A stretch of 49,061 nucleotides of DNA from Winslowiella iniecta (GTDB lineage: Bacteria; Pseudomonadota; Gammaproteobacteria; Enterobacterales; Enterobacteriaceae), in NCBI RefSeq assembly GCF_001267535.1, contig NZ_JRXE01000016.1:78064-127124 (forward strand). Reading direction: 5' to 3'. Positions within the stretch are counted from its first letter, which is position 1, and each line of letters opens with the position of its first letter. The translations under genes and the position numbers were made by a program. Under the pieces are notes generated by a model. The model was not told the origin of the DNA. It was given only the letters and a program-made list of their open reading frames with translations, and searched no databases. This document shows, piece by piece, positions 36,954-48,195 of the stretch.

Positions 36954-37120
36954 AGAATCGTGATACTGAATGAGCGTCGGCGTCTGAAAACGCCAAGGTT
37001 TCTGACTAAGTATGAGCCGGTTTGCCGCCGTTGCGTACAGCGGCAAAATTTTAGCGCGCCATCATACCCCAGTGAAAGTCGTCGCGACAATCATTTCACT
37101 GTGTCAGCAACTATTTGCTT

Positions 37121-37885
37121 TTAAAGCGCAAAAAAACGGCGAATTGCGCGCAAAACAGCATCAGGTTTTTCAGCATGCACCCAATGTCCGGCTCCGGCGA
37201 TCACGTGAGCACGCGCTTGCGGGAACTGGCTGAGCAGCGCAGCACGATGAATATCATCAAGATAAGGGGAGAGCTCGCCGCGAATAAACAGTGCCGGATG
37301 GGGCCATGCCGGGACGGTTTCCCAGCCAGAAATGGTGCGGTAATTGTTCCACAGCGCAGGCACATTAAAGCGCCACTGACCTTCGTGGAACGATTTCAGC
37401 AGAAACTGAATCACGCCCTCTTCATCAATCTGGCTGCGCATCACTTCAGCGGCTTGCGAGCGCAACGTGACACCGGCTTCGGTGACGGCATTCACCCCGG
37501 CAAAGATGGCGTCATGGCGGCGCGTCTGGTAATCCACCGGCGCGATATCGATCATCACCAGCTGTTCAATACGCTCCGGTGCCAGCGCACTCAGTGTCAT
37601 GGCAATTTTTCCGCCCATGGAATGGCCAATCACCGCGACCTTATCAATGCCCTGAGCATCCAGCGTGTCGAGCACATCCTGCGCCATCAACCGATAGTTC
37701 ATTTCCTCACTGCGCGGCGACAAACCATGATTGCGCACGTCAACCTGCAGAATCGGTCGATCGGTTTTCAGGCCGCGTGCCAGCACACCCAGATTATCGA
37801 GGCTGCCAAACAGCCCATGGATCAGCAGAATCGGGGTAGAGTTAGCGACAGATTGTTCAGTTTGCAGGCGAGCATTCAAATTCAT
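37121..37885 (-). CDS. ybfF: YbfF, alpha/beta-hydrolase esterase
   Basis: A cytoplasmic esterase of the alpha/beta-hydrolase fold; E. coli YbfF hydrolyses acyl-CoA and palmitate esters in vitro. From the ATG at 37885 (MNLNARLQTEQ) it has 254 residues, equal to E. coli; a longer frame to 38005 is rejected. The oxyanion strand is LIHGLFGSLDNLG, the nucleophile elbow IGHSMGGK (Ser near 88), the Asp is in VRNHGLSP or FIRG..., and the catalytic His is in GAGHWVHAEKPD. It is divergent from seqA. Confidence 0.95.
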   Translation of the reverse strand: MNLNARLQTEQSVANSTPILLIHGLFGSLDNLGVLARGLKTDRPILQVDVRNHGLSPRSEEMNYRLMAQDVLDTLDAQGIDKVAVIGHSMGGKIAMTLSALAPERIEQLVMIDIAPVDYQTRRHDAIFAGVNAVTEAGVTLRSQAAEVMRSQIDEEGVIQFLLKSFHEGQWRFNVPALWNNYRTISGWETVPAWPHPALFIRGELSPYLDDIHRAALLSQFPQARAHVIAGAGHWVHAEKPDAVLRAIRRFFAL

Positions 37886-38148
37886 GGCAAAGTTCTTACA
37901 GTGGAAACGAAAGCTTAGGTTATCATGGATTTCACATTTCTTGCCGGGTGAAAGCGCAACGCGGTTAACGAACTTTTTGCGGCATAATCTGACTTTTGCC
38001 TGCAAAGGTCGCTGGCGCTACACTGCCACAAGATTTAACTTTATAATCCTTATGTTAGAGCCGGGTCACAATTTGTGCAGACGTTAATACTAACGGCTGC
38101 GACCAGATGGGACCGGTTCTGCAAAACGCAATAACCGTACGGATAAAG

Positions 38149-38691
38149 ATGAAAACGATTGAAGTCGACGAAGAGCTATACCGCTATATTGCCAGCCACA
38201 CTCAACACATTGGTGAAAGCGCATCTGATATTTTGCGGCGTATGCTGAAGTTTACCGCCGGTCAGAGCGCACCAGCGGCAGTAGCACCGCAAACGTTGCC
38301 GGTGAAAGAAGCCGCAGTGGTGAAAACCGAATCCCGCCCGCAGGACCGTGTCCGCGCCGTGCGTGAACTGCTGCTGTCCGATGAATATGCGGAGCAGAAA
38401 CGAGCGGTTAACCGCTTTATGCTGATTTTGTCGACCCTGTATTCACTCGATCCGAAAGCGTTTGCCGAGGCGACCGAGTCACTTCACGGCCGTACTCGCG
38501 TCTATTTTGCGGGAAATCAACAAGTTCTGATCCAGAATGGCACCCATACCAAGCCGAAGCACGTTCCCGGCACGCCATACTGGGTGATTACCAATACTAA
38601 TACAGGTCGCAAATGCAGCATGATTGAACACATCATGTTGTCGATGCAGTTCCCGGTGGAGCTGACAGAGAAGGTTTGCGGCACCATCTAA
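38149..38691 (+). CDS. seqA: Replication regulator SeqA
   Basis: Binds hemimethylated GATC clusters and sequesters oriC. From the ATG at 38149 (MKTIEVDEELYRYIASH) it has 180 residues; an in-frame ATG at 38107 is rejected because the extra residues are not conserved. The N-terminal oligomerisation domain (1-33) is followed by an Ala/Pro linker with a few changes relative to E. coli, then the DNA-binding domain with GRTRVYFAGN and KHVPGTPYWVITNTNTGRKCSMIEHIM. It is followed by pgm 24 bases later. Confidence 0.98.
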   Translation: MKTIEVDEELYRYIASHTQHIGESASDILRRMLKFTAGQSAPAAVAPQTLPVKEAAVVKTESRPQDRVRAVRELLLSDEYAEQKRAVNRFMLILSTLYSLDPKAFAEATESLHGRTRVYFAGNQQVLIQNGTHTKPKHVPGTPYWVITNTNTGRKCSMIEHIMLSMQFPVELTEKVCGTI

Positions 38692-38715
38692 CTGAAGCGT
38701 CAGGGAGAAGCGCCA

Positions 38716-40356
38716 ATGGCCAATCACCCCCGTGCCGGGCAACCCGCCCAGCAAAGCGATTTGATTAACGTTGCACAATTAACGTCCCAGTATTACGTGC
38801 TGCAGCCGGATCTGGCCAATGCAGAACATGCGGTGAAATTTGGTACATCTGGCCATCGCGGCAGCGCAGGACGCCACAGCTTTAACGAGTCGCATATTCT
38901 GGCGATCGCACAGGCCATTGCAGAAGAACGCAAAAAAAATGGCATCACCGGCCCGTGCTATGTCGGTAAAGACACGCACGCACTCTCTGAGCCGGCGATT
39001 ATTTCGGTGCTGGAAGTGCTGGCAGCCAACGGTGTGGATGTGATCGTTCAGCAGGATAATGGCTACACGCCAACTCCGGCGATCTCAAACGCGATTCTGG
39101 AACACAATAAGCACGCGGGTGCGCTGGCCGACGGGATCGTGATCACGCCATCACATAACCCGCCAGAAGACGGTGGGATTAAATATAATCCACCGAATGG
39201 CGGTCCGGCGGATACAAACGTCACCAAAGTGGTGGAAGATCGCGCTAACCAGCTGATCCAGGATGGCCTGAAAGGGGTAAACCGTCTGACGCTGGATCAA
39301 GCCTGGGCGAGCGGCCATATTCAGGAGCAGGATCTGATCCAGCCTTATATCGAAGGTCTGGCGCAGGTTGTGGATATTGCGGCGATCCAGAAAGCGGGCC
39401 TGAAAATCGGTGTCGATCCACTTGGTGGTTCCGGCATTGCCTACTGGCAGCGCATTGCAGAGTTTTACCATCTCGACCTGACAATTGTTAACGATGCAGT
39501 CGATCAGACTTTCCGCTTTATGCATCTCGATAAAGATGGTGCTATCCGTATGGATTGCTCCTCTGAATCGGCGATGGCGGGCCTGCTGGCGCTGCGTGAT
39601 AAGTTCGACTTGGCTTTTGCCAATGACCCGGACTATGACCGTCACGGCATTGTCACGCCTGCTGGTCTGATGAACCCGAACCACTATCTGGCGGTGGCGA
39701 TCCACTATCTGTTCCAGCATCGTCCGCAGTGGGGCAAAGAGGTTGCCGTCGGTAAAACGCTGGTTTCCAGCGCGATGATTGACCGTGTGGTCAACGACAT
39801 TGGTCGCAAGCTGGTGGAAGTTCCGGTGGGCTTCAAATGGTTCGTTGATGGGCTGTTTGATGGCAGCTTCGGTTTCGGTGGCGAAGAGAGTGCCGGGGCA
39901 TCTTTCCTGCGCTTTGACGGCACGCCGTGGTCAACGGATAAAGACGGCATCATTATGTGCCTGCTGGCGGCGGAAATCACTGCGGTGACCGGTAAAAACC
40001 CACAGCAGCATTACGATGAGCTGGCCGGGCGCTTTGGCGCACCAAGCTACAACCGTCTGCAAGCGTCGGCGACGTCCGCGCAGAAAGCGGCGCTGTCTAA
40101 GCTGTCACCGGAAATGGTCAGCGCAGATACGCTGGCCGGTGACCCGATCACCGCACGTCTGACGGCGGCTCCAGGTAATGACGCATCGATTGGCGGTCTG
40201 AAAGTGATGACAGAGAATGGCTGGTTTGCCGCGCGCCCGTCCGGTACTGAAGACGCCTACAAAATCTACTGTGAAAGCTTCCTCGGTGCTGAGCATCGTG
40301 AAAAGATTGAAAAAGAAGCGGTAGAGATTGTCAGCGAAGTGCTGAAAAACGCGTAA
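38716..40356 (+). CDS. pgm: Phosphoglucomutase Pgm
   Basis: Interconverts glucose-1-P and glucose-6-P for glycogen, LPS and trehalose routes. It has 546 residues, the E. coli length. The phosphoserine loop is [13 protein letters not shown] (Ser near 146), the metal loop [11 protein letters not shown] (Asp-x-Asp-x-Asp near 304-308), the sugar-binding GEESAGAS and the phosphate-binding [12 protein letters not shown]. It is likely cotranscribed with seqA, a known pair. Confidence 0.98.
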   Translation: MANHPRAGQPAQQSDLINVAQLTSQYYVLQPDLANAEHAVKFGTSGHRGSAGRHSFNESHILAIAQAIAEERKKNGITGPCYVGKDTHALSEPAIISVLEVLAANGVDVIVQQDNGYTPTPAISNAILEHNKHAGALADGIVITPSHNPPEDGGIKYNPPNGGPADTNVTKVVEDRANQLIQDGLKGVNRLTLDQAWASGHIQEQDLIQPYIEGLAQVVDIAAIQKAGLKIGVDPLGGSGIAYWQRIAEFYHLDLTIVNDAVDQTFRFMHLDKDGAIRMDCSSESAMAGLLALRDKFDLAFANDPDYDRHGIVTPAGLMNPNHYLAVAIHYLFQHRPQWGKEVAVGKTLVSSAMIDRVVNDIGRKLVEVPVGFKWFVDGLFDGSFGFGGEESAGASFLRFDGTPWSTDKDGIIMCLLAAEITAVTGKNPQQHYDELAGRFGAPSYNRLQASATSAQKAALSKLSPEMVSADTLAGDPITARLTAAPGNDASIGGLKVMTENGWFAARPSGTEDAYKIYCESFLGAEHREKIEKEAVEIVSEVLKNA

Positions 40357-40377
40357 TTGACGCAGCTGATAACAGAG

Positions 40378-40406
40378 GGCGCTGAGCAATCAGCGCCTTT
40401 TTTTTA
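40378..40406 (+). terminator. Terminator after pgm
   Basis: GGCGCTGA-GCAA-TCAGCGCC followed by nine T residues on the plus strand. Confidence 0.92.
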
Positions 40407-40429
40407 TCTGGCGCGCATTCTGGCGTAGC

Positions 40430-40447
40430 GGCGGCGTTTGCGCCGCC
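40430..40447. repeat. GC-palindrome between pgm and kdpE
   Basis: GGCGGCG-TTTG-CGCCGCC, without a T run, 30 bases after the kdpE stop on the minus strand. It resembles the hairpins at 3851-3870 and 15288-15307. Confidence 0.5.
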
Positions 40448-40476
40448 CGTGCCGAAGGTTGGCAGGGTGCCAATCA

Positions 40477-41154
40477 TTAAGGCATAAACCGGTAGCCGAT
40501 TCCGGTTTCTGTCAGCAGATGCTTGGGTTGCGCCGGATCGGCTTCCAGCTTCTGTCGCAAATGACCCATATAGATGCGCAGATAATGACTGTGCTCCACC
40601 GCATTTGGCCCCCACACCTGAGTCAGTAACTGGCGCTGAGTCAGCACTTTTCCGGCATTGTTCAGTAAGATCACCAGCAGACGAAATTCAATCGGCGTCA
40701 GATGCAGCTCCTGGCCGTCACGGGTGACGCGTCGGGCGGCGATATCCACCGTAACGGCAGAAAAGCTGATTACCGCCGCCTGCGGACTGGCGGAAGCCTG
40801 ACGACGTAACGCAACCCGCACCCGCGCCAGCAGTTCACCGACGCCGAACGGCTTCGACAAAAAATCATCGGCTCCGGCATCGAGCGCCGCAATTTTGTCC
40901 TGTTCATCACTGCGCGCCGACAGCACCACAATCGGCATGGCGCTCCACTGGCGTACATCGCGGATAAATTCAATGCCGTCGCCGTCGGGCAGCCCGAGAT
41001 CGAGAATCACCAGATCCGGTTTGCGGGTGGCGGCCTCGATTAATCCCCGCTGTAGCGTTTCACTGTCAAACACGCGCAACGACTCGCCTTCCAGCGCGAT
41101 ACGCAAAAAGCGACGAATCTCTTTTTCATCTTCGACAATCAGGACGGTGGTCAC
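40477..41154 (-). CDS. kdpE: Response regulator KdpE
   Basis: OmpR-type transcription factor that activates kdpFABC. It has 225 residues. The receiver domain (1-120) has the acidic pocket VEDEKE, phospho-Asp 52 in VILDLGLPDGDG and Lys in LSKPFGVGE; the winged-helix output has TPIEFRLLVILLNNAGKVLTQRQLL and YIRIYMGHLRQKL-type residues. The start is GTG at 41154, overlapping the kdpD stop (GTGA). In E. coli speF and potE separate pgm from kdpE; here they are adjacent. Confidence 0.98.
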   Translation of the reverse strand: MTTVLIVEDEKEIRRFLRIALEGESLRVFDSETLQRGLIEAATRKPDLVILDLGLPDGDGIEFIRDVRQWSAMPIVVLSARSDEQDKIAALDAGADDFLSKPFGVGELLARVRVALRRQASASPQAAVISFSAVTVDIAARRVTRDGQELHLTPIEFRLLVILLNNAGKVLTQRQLLTQVWGPNAVEHSHYLRIYMGHLRQKLEADPAQPKHLLTETGIGYRFMP

Positions 41155-43820
41155 ATTTCCTCTGTCTCTTCGGGGGCCAATTCTGGCGGCTTATCCTGTG
41201 GCAGGCGCAGGTGGAAGCTGGCACCACCGGCCGGACGATTTTCAGCGATAATCTCACCCTGATGCAGGGTAACAATCGCCTGGCAGATCGCCAGGCCAAG
41301 CCCGACGCCAGGGATCGCTGACTCTTTATTACCACGCATAAATTTATCAAAAATCTGCTTTTCCTGCCCGTGCAAAATGCCTGGCCCATTATCCCACACT
41401 TCGATATCCAGCAGATTGTCGGTGCGGCGCGCGCGAATACCGATTTGCGCCGTGTTACCCGCATATTTAACCGCATTCTCCAGCAGATTGGTCAGCAGCC
41501 GTTCAATTAGCGGGCCATCAACTTCAACCAGCAATAGCTCATCGGGGAGATCGGTAAGGATACGGCGTCCATTCAGCAGCGGTGCCATGGCATTAAGGGT
41601 GCTGCCAATAATTTCGTCCAGCGTCAGCCACTCTTTGCGCAGCACAAAGCCGCCGGACTGGATGCGCGCCATATCCAGCAGATTATTTACCAGCCGGGTG
41701 GTATTGATAATGTGCTGACGGATCTGATTCGCCTGCGGGGCGTGCGGCGAATTAACGGCGGATAAATCCAGCGTCAGGATTTCCGCCATGCCAAACAGCA
41801 CCGTCAGCGGGGTGCGTAAATCGTGGGACAGCGCAGCCAGCAGCGAGTTGCGTAACTGTTCACTTTCGGCGGAGAAGCGCGCCTGCTCTTCGGACTGGGT
41901 CAGCGCCAGCCGCTCCAGCGCACTGGCGATCAGCACAATCACTGTCTCAATCAGCCGCTGCTGTTCCGGGATCATCAGCTGCCGCAAGCTGGACGGTTCA
42001 ATAATCAGCAATCCCCAGCATTTTTCCTGCATCATCAACGGCAGTATCAGGCAGGGCAGGCCTGGCAGGGTGGCGGTACCCGCTCCGGCGGGCTGACCAT
42101 TATCAAAACTCCAGCGGGCAATCGCGGCATCGGCCTGGCGCGGCTGCGGTAACTGTCCGTGGGCATCGGGGATCAGTAGCTCGCTGCTGGCGCGAAAGGT
42201 GTTATCAATAAAATGCTGGCTGACCGCAATAATATCCTGTTGGCTACGGGTGCGGCTTAACGCGCGGGAAACCTCATATAACTGACGCACGCGTGCTTCA
42301 CGATAGCGCGCCACCCGCGCCTGATAACGCATACTGGCGGTCAGGTTACCGATAATGATACCCACCGTCAGCATAATGGCGAAGGTCAGCAAATACTCAA
42401 GATCCGACACCGCCAGGGTACCGCGTGGCGCAATAAAAAACAGGTCAAAGCTGGCGACATTAATCAGCGATGCCACCACCGATGGCCAGCGGCCATACAA
42501 CAGGGCGACGATCACCACGCCGAGCAGATACAGCATCACCAGGTTGGCATCGGCCACCTGCGGAAACAGCCAGCTGGCACCGACGGTAAGGGTCGCGCAC
42601 CATGCGACCGCCAGCGCGCAGCCTTCCAGCGGTTTACGCCATTTTTCGGCGGCGCTTTTATTACTGACCGGGCGGGCTGACAGCGCAGAATCGGGTTCAT
42701 CCCGCGCGACGATCAGCAGATCGAGATCCGGCCCCAGTTTGCCCAGCCGGTTGGCAAAACCGTCGCGTTTCCAGCGCTGTGAAGCGCGACGGCCAATCAC
42801 AATTTTGCCGAGGTCGTGTTCACGTGCGTAACGCAGTACCGACCGCTCTTCGTGGGTGTCAGAAAGCGTGGCGGTTTCCGCGCCGAGATCCTGCGCCAGT
42901 TTCAACGCCTGCAAGATGCGGCGTCGCTGTTCGCCGGGCAATTTATGCAGCCGCGGCGTTTCGACATACACCGCGTGCCACGGCGCATCCAGTTTTGCCG
43001 CCAGACGCGCAGCGGTGCGCACCAGCTTTTCATTGCCGGCGCTTTCGCCGATACACAGCAACACCGCATCGCGGGTATGCCAGACTTGTTCGCGCCCTTT
43101 ATGGTCACGCCAGGCGCGCATCTGATCATCAACGCGATCGGCAGTGCGGCGCAGCGCCAGTTCGCGCAGCGCAATCAAATTGCCTTTACGGAAGAAGTGT
43201 TCGATAGCGCGTTCCGCTTGCCCGGCGATATACACTTTGCCTTCCGCCAGCCGTTGTCTTAAATCGTCCGGCGTCAGGTCGACCAGCACAATCTCATCGG
43301 CCAGATCGAAAATCGGGTCCGGCACGGTTTCGCGCACCCGAATACCGGTAATGCTGCCGACCACATCATTCAGACTTTCCAGATGCTGAACATTGACCGT
43401 GGTAAAGACATCGATACCGGCATTCAGCAGCTCTTCCACGTCCTGCCAGCGCTTCGGATGACGTGAACCCATAATATTACTGTGCGCCAGCTCATCAACC
43501 AGGATAACCGCTGGCGCACGGGCGAGGGCCGCGTCGAGATCGAACTCCGGATACTGTCGGCCCTGCTGCGTCCATGACTTCAGTGGCAGCAGGCTAAGGC
43601 CGTCCAGCAGGGCGGCGGTTTCGCGCCGCCCGTGGGTCTCCACTACGCCCACCAGCACGTCGAGACCCTGTTCGCGCAGACGACGCCCTTCCTGCAACAT
43701 GGCGAAGGTTTTACCGACACCGGCACAGGCACCGAAAAAGATCTTCAGCTTACCGCGCGGCGGGGAGCTGAGCTGCTGCAACAGCTTTTCCGGCGACGGA
43801 CGCTGTAGCTCCTGGTTCAT
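41151..43820 (-). CDS. kdpD: Sensor histidine kinase KdpD
   Basis: Inner-membrane K+/osmolarity sensor kinase. It has 889 residues (about 5 fewer than E. coli). Domains in order: the N-terminal KdpD domain with Walker A GACAGVGKTFAM (about residues 31-42) and Walker B VILVDELAHSN (about 104-114); a universal-stress-like domain to about 370; four helices at about 400-500; a GAF domain; HisKA with phospho-His in LSHDLRTPLTV; and a HATPase (NLLENAVKYAG, DNGPGI). It overlaps kdpE by 4 bases and is separated from kdpC by 36. Confidence 0.98.
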   Translation of the reverse strand: MNQELQRPSPEKLLQQLSSPPRGKLKIFFGACAGVGKTFAMLQEGRRLREQGLDVLVGVVETHGRRETAALLDGLSLLPLKSWTQQGRQYPEFDLDAALARAPAVILVDELAHSNIMGSRHPKRWQDVEELLNAGIDVFTTVNVQHLESLNDVVGSITGIRVRETVPDPIFDLADEIVLVDLTPDDLRQRLAEGKVYIAGQAERAIEHFFRKGNLIALRELALRRTADRVDDQMRAWRDHKGREQVWHTRDAVLLCIGESAGNEKLVRTAARLAAKLDAPWHAVYVETPRLHKLPGEQRRRILQALKLAQDLGAETATLSDTHEERSVLRYAREHDLGKIVIGRRASQRWKRDGFANRLGKLGPDLDLLIVARDEPDSALSARPVSNKSAAEKWRKPLEGCALAVAWCATLTVGASWLFPQVADANLVMLYLLGVVIVALLYGRWPSVVASLINVASFDLFFIAPRGTLAVSDLEYLLTFAIMLTVGIIIGNLTASMRYQARVARYREARVRQLYEVSRALSRTRSQQDIIAVSQHFIDNTFRASSELLIPDAHGQLPQPRQADAAIARWSFDNGQPAGAGTATLPGLPCLILPLMMQEKCWGLLIIEPSSLRQLMIPEQQRLIETVIVLIASALERLALTQSEEQARFSAESEQLRNSLLAALSHDLRTPLTVLFGMAEILTLDLSAVNSPHAPQANQIRQHIINTTRLVNNLLDMARIQSGGFVLRKEWLTLDEIIGSTLNAMAPLLNGRRILTDLPDELLLVEVDGPLIERLLTNLLENAVKYAGNTAQIGIRARRTDNLLDIEVWDNGPGILHGQEKQIFDKFMRGNKESAIPGVGLGLAICQAIVTLHQGEIIAENRPAGGASFHLRLPQDKPPELAPEETEEM

Positions 43821-43856
43821 GAATTTTCCTTATTATCGGCTCGGGCGGCGCTGCCC

Positions 43857-44441
43857 TTAGCGGGGTGACTGCGGGTACTTTTGTTCAAGCGCCAGATTCA
43901 GCATAAGGACATTTACCGTCGCTTCGCCAGCAAATTTCAACATCGGCTGGTGAATATGTTGCGCAATCAACGCATTAACCTCTGCCAACGGAATCGCGCG
44001 CGCCTGTGCCACACGTGCTGCCTGCCAGTACGCGGCTGCCGGTGAGATTTCCGGATCCAGCCCGCTGCCGGAAGCGGTAATCAGATCGACTGGCACCTCG
44101 CGGCTGGCCTGCGGATTCGCCGCGCGCAGTGCCGCGACGCGCTCGGCAACTAACCGATCCAGCGCCGGATTGCTGGCGGCCAGATTACTGCCTGCTGACG
44201 CCAGCGCATTATACGGCGTGTCAGCAGTGGCGGACGGGCGACCGTGGAAATCAGCCGCATCGGTAAAGGGCTGACCGATCAGCTCAGAACCACGCACCTG
44301 ACCTGACACAGTGACCAAAGATCCATTCGCCTGCCACGGGAAAATCGCCTGCGCCACGCCGGTAACTAACAGCGGATAAGCGGCACCGGTAATCAGTGAC
44401 AGCAGAATAAACACCAGCAGTGCCGGACGTAAGAGGGACAT
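43857..44441 (-). CDS. kdpC: K+-transporting ATPase subunit KdpC
   Basis: Small assembly and ATP-affinity subunit of KdpFABC. It has 194 residues. One N-terminal membrane helix ([23 protein letters not shown], residues about 2-24) is followed by a periplasmic domain with [23 protein letters not shown], the conserved [17 protein letters not shown] and [15 protein letters not shown]. It follows kdpB by 9 bases. Confidence 0.97.
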   Translation of the reverse strand: MSLLRPALLVFILLSLITGAAYPLLVTGVAQAIFPWQANGSLVTVSGQVRGSELIGQPFTDAADFHGRPSATADTPYNALASAGSNLAASNPALDRLVAERVAALRAANPQASREVPVDLITASGSGLDPEISPAAAYWQAARVAQARAIPLAEVNALIAQHIHQPMLKFAGEATVNVLMLNLALEQKYPQSPR

Positions 44442-44450
44442 AGTGTTTCC

Positions 44451-46499
44451 TTAAACCAGACCGGTAATGGTTAACAGCAGATCGATAACTTTGATGCCGA
44501 CAAATGGCACCAGCATGCCGCCTGCGCCATAAATCCACAGGTTGCGACGCAGCAGCGCGGCGGCGCTTAGCGGCCGGTAACTGACCCCTTTTAAGGCCAG
44601 CGGGATCAGAAAGACGATAATCAGCGCATTAAAGATCACCGCCGACAGAATCGCCGAGGCGGGGGAGTGCAGGTGCATAATATTCAGCGCGTTAAGTTGC
44701 GGCCAGGTAACGGCAAACGCCGCCGGAATAATCGCAAAATACTTCGCCACGTCATTGGCAATACTAAAGGTGGTCAGCGAGCCGCGGGTCATCAGCATCT
44801 GTTTGCCAATATGCACCACCTCGATAAGCTTGGTGGGATTGGAATCAAGATCGACCATATTGCCCGCCTCTTTTGCCGCCTGGGTACCCGAATTCATCGC
44901 CACCGCGACATCGGCTTGCGCCAGCGCCGGTGCATCATTGGTGCCGTCACCGGTCATTGCCACCAGCCGCCCCTCGGACTGATACTGGCGAATCAGCGCC
45001 AGCTTGGCTTCCGGCGTGGCTTCGGACAGAAAGTCATCCACCCCGGCTTCGGCGGCAATCGCTGCGGCGGTTAACGGGTTATCGCCGGTGATCATCACGG
45101 TTTTAATCCCCATGGTGCGCAGCTCGGCAAAGCGCTCTTTTATGCCACCTTTAACGATATCTTTTAATGCCACGACGCCCAGCGCCACATTGCCTTCGGC
45201 GACCACCAGTGGTGTACCGCCGGTGCGCGCCACCTGTTCAACCAGCGCCATCACTTCCGGCTGAAACTGACCACCATTCGCTTCGACATGGCGTTTAATG
45301 GCGTCGACCGCGCCTTTACGAATCATGCGCTGCTGGATATTGACGCCGCTCATCCGGGTCTGCGCCGAAAAGGGCACAAAGCTGGCATCCAGTGCGTGCA
45401 GGTCGCGTTCGCGCAGATTAAAGCGCTGTTTTGCCAGCACCACGATGCTGCGGCCTTCCGGGGTTTCATCGGCCAGCGACGCCAGCTGAGCGGCATCCGC
45501 CAGCTGTTGTTCACTGACGCCGGGTGCGGTTAAAAACGCGGACGCCTGGCGATTACCCAGCGTGATGGTGCCGGTTTTATCCAGCAGCAGCACATTAATA
45601 TCACCGGCGGCTTCTACCGCGCGGCCGCTGGTGGCAATCACATTCGCCGCCAGCATCCGGCTCATCCCGGCGACACCAATGGCCGACAACAATCCGCCAA
45701 TGGTGGTCGGAATCAGACACACCAGCAGTGCGACCAGCACCGTGATGCTAATCGGCTGACCGGCAAACTCGCTGAACGGCCAGAGGGTGGCGGTGGCAAA
45801 TAAAAATACCAGCGTCAGCGCCACCAGCAGGATGGTCAGTGAGATTTCGCTTGGCGTTTTACGGCGTTGTGCCCCTTCGACCATCGCAATCATCCGGTCA
45901 AGGAAGGTTTCGCCAGGATTCACGCTGCACTGAATCACCAGCCAGTCGGACAGCACCCGCGTGCCGCCAGTGACGGAGGCAAAATCACCGCCCGATTCAC
46001 GAATCACCGGCGCGGACTCGCCGGTAATGGCGCTTTCGTCGACGGATGCGCCGCCTTCAATCACTTCGCCGTCGCAGGGAATGGTATCGCCAGCGGCGGC
46101 CAGCACGATATCGCCTTTGCGCAGCGACTCAGCCGGAACACGTTCGGCAGGCGCATCATGGCGTGCGGCGGTCAGCTTATTGGCCCAGCTGGTTTTCTTC
46201 ATGCCTTTTAACGCGTTCGCCTGCGCTTTGCTGCGGCCTTCGGCTATCGCTTCGGCAAAGTTGGCAAAAAGCACGGTAAACCACAGCCAGATGGCGATAG
46301 CGGCGGTGAATCCGCCGCTGCCGCTGCGGTAACCGGATAGCATCGCCAGGGCGATCAGGCTGGTGACTATCGAGCCGAGATACACCACGAACATCACCGG
46401 ATTACGCCACTGCACGCGCGGATCGCATTTTTTCAGCGCATCAATCAGCGCCTGACGCGTCATTACCGCATCAAAGAGAGGTTGTTGCTTGCGAGTCAT
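44451..46499 (-). CDS. kdpB: K+-transporting ATPase ATP-binding subunit KdpB
   Basis: P-type (class IA) ATPase subunit that drives K+ uptake against a large gradient. It has 682 residues as in E. coli. The actuator motif is TGES in [14 protein letters not shown], the phospho-Asp is in [13 protein letters not shown] (near 307), the hinge is in [19 protein letters not shown], and the ATP site contains KGAVDAIK. About seven helices are seen. It sits between kdpA (13 bases before) and kdpC. Confidence 0.98.
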   Translation of the reverse strand: MTRKQQPLFDAVMTRQALIDALKKCDPRVQWRNPVMFVVYLGSIVTSLIALAMLSGYRSGSGGFTAAIAIWLWFTVLFANFAEAIAEGRSKAQANALKGMKKTSWANKLTAARHDAPAERVPAESLRKGDIVLAAAGDTIPCDGEVIEGGASVDESAITGESAPVIRESGGDFASVTGGTRVLSDWLVIQCSVNPGETFLDRMIAMVEGAQRRKTPSEISLTILLVALTLVFLFATATLWPFSEFAGQPISITVLVALLVCLIPTTIGGLLSAIGVAGMSRMLAANVIATSGRAVEAAGDINVLLLDKTGTITLGNRQASAFLTAPGVSEQQLADAAQLASLADETPEGRSIVVLAKQRFNLRERDLHALDASFVPFSAQTRMSGVNIQQRMIRKGAVDAIKRHVEANGGQFQPEVMALVEQVARTGGTPLVVAEGNVALGVVALKDIVKGGIKERFAELRTMGIKTVMITGDNPLTAAAIAAEAGVDDFLSEATPEAKLALIRQYQSEGRLVAMTGDGTNDAPALAQADVAVAMNSGTQAAKEAGNMVDLDSNPTKLIEVVHIGKQMLMTRGSLTTFSIANDVAKYFAIIPAAFAVTWPQLNALNIMHLHSPASAILSAVIFNALIIVFLIPLALKGVSYRPLSAAALLRRNLWIYGAGGMLVPFVGIKVIDLLLTITGLV

Positions 46500-46512
46500 G
46501 AGTTGCTCCGCC

Positions 46513-48195
46513 TTACTGAGTCAGTTGAAGATGTTCAGCCACCGGGCCAATCGCCAGCACCGGGACAAAAGTCAGTGCGGCAACCAGCAGCACTGTGCCG
46601 GTCAGCAGACCGATAAACAGCGCGCCATGGCTCGGCAGGGTGCCGCTGCTCACCGGCTGGGCTTTTTTCGCCACCAGTGAACCGGCAATCGCCAGTACCG
46701 GCAGAATAATGCCGAAGCGGCCGACAAACATGGCAAACGCCAGCAACAGGTTATAGAACGGGGTATTGGCGCTCAGACCGGCAAAGGCACTGCCGTTGTT
46801 ATTCGCCGCCGAGGAGAGGGCATACAGCACTTCACTGAAGCCGTGCGCGCCAGGATTCAGTATGCCTGCGCGTCCGGCGTCGGTGGCGATGGCCAGCGCG
46901 CTGCCGAGCAGCACCAGTGTCGGCGTGACCAGAATCGCCAGCGCGGTCATTTTGATCTCCCGGGTATCGATTTTTTTACCGAGGTATTCCGGCGAGCGGC
47001 CAATCATCAACCCGGCAATAAATACCGCCAGCAGCACAAACAGCATCATGCCGTACAGGCCAGAGCCGACGCCGCCGAAAATCACTTCACCAATCTGCAT
47101 CTGTAGCATCGGCACCATCCCGCCCAGTGCAGTAAACGAGTCATGCATGGCATTAACCGCGCCACAGGAGGCGGCGGTGGTGACGACTGCATACAGTGCG
47201 GAGCTGAGAATGCCAAAGCGCGCCTCTTTGCCTTCCATATTGAACGGCGAGGAAGCGCCGGCGGAAAGCAGATGCGGATTGCCGTTTAGCTCGGCCCACA
47301 TCACCACGATCGCGGCGAGGATAAACATCAGCGTCATGGTCGCCAGCAGCGCGTGACCCTGACGGCGGTCGCGCACTGCTTCGCCGAAGGTGAAACAGAG
47401 TGCCGCCGGAATCAGCAGAATCGCCAGCATCTGCATAAAGTTGGTCAGGGCATTGGGGTTTTCAAACGGATGCGCGGAGTTGGCACCGAGGAAGCCGCCG
47501 CCGTTAGTACCCAGTAGCTTAATCGACTCCTGTGAGGCAATTGGCCCCATGGGTAAGGTCTGACTCGATCCGGCCAGCGAGTGAAGGGTCTGATAAGGAT
47601 TAATGTTTTGCAGCACGCCCTGGCTGACAAACAACAGCGCGAGGATAAATGACAGCGGCAGCAGCAGATAAAGGGTGATGCGCAGCAGATCCTGCCAGGC
47701 GTTACCGAGGGTCTGTACGCTCTGGCGCGAGAAAGCGCGGATCAGCGCAAAAGCGACCGCGATACCACTGGCGGCGGACAGGAAGTTCTGCACCGTCAGG
47801 CCCACCATCTGGCTAAAGTAGCTCAGGGTATTTTCGCCACTGTACGCCTGCCAGTTGGTATTTGTGACAAAACTGATGGCGGTGTTCAGCGCCAGATGCC
47901 AGCTTATCGCCGGGAACTGCTGTGGATTCAGCGGCAGACGATCCTGCAACATCAGGATGGCAAACAGCACCAGCACGCCCAGCAGATTAATGGCGATAAT
48001 TGCCCAAAAATAGCGGATCCAGCTCATCTCTTTCTGGCGGACACCGCACAGCCACCACAGGCGGCGTTCAAAGGCCGCCCGCCATCGGCCAGCATCGCCG
48101 TCCACCAGTTTCGCCATGCTTTTACCCAGTGGCTGTGCCAGCAGCAGTAACAGTGCCACAAAGCTAAACAGTAACAGGCTTGCGGAGGCGGCCAT
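46513..48195 (-). CDS. kdpA: K+-transporting ATPase potassium-binding subunit KdpA
   Basis: Channel-like subunit related to the Trk/Ktr superfamily that selects and passes K+. It has 560 residues and ten helices. Filter-type Gly-rich segments are visible: [51 protein letters not shown] and [13 protein letters not shown]. The ATG at 48195 shares a base with the kdpF stop (TGATG). Confidence 0.98.
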   Translation of the reverse strand: MAASASLLLFSFVALLLLLAQPLGKSMAKLVDGDAGRWRAAFERRLWWLCGVRQKEMSWIRYFWAIIAINLLGVLVLFAILMLQDRLPLNPQQFPAISWHLALNTAISFVTNTNWQAYSGENTLSYFSQMVGLTVQNFLSAASGIAVAFALIRAFSRQSVQTLGNAWQDLLRITLYLLLPLSFILALLFVSQGVLQNINPYQTLHSLAGSSQTLPMGPIASQESIKLLGTNGGGFLGANSAHPFENPNALTNFMQMLAILLIPAALCFTFGEAVRDRRQGHALLATMTLMFILAAIVVMWAELNGNPHLLSAGASSPFNMEGKEARFGILSSALYAVVTTAASCGAVNAMHDSFTALGGMVPMLQMQIGEVIFGGVGSGLYGMMLFVLLAVFIAGLMIGRSPEYLGKKIDTREIKMTALAILVTPTLVLLGSALAIATDAGRAGILNPGAHGFSEVLYALSSAANNNGSAFAGLSANTPFYNLLLAFAMFVGRFGIILPVLAIAGSLVAKKAQPVSSGTLPSHGALFIGLLTGTVLLVAALTFVPVLAIGPVAEHLQLTQ

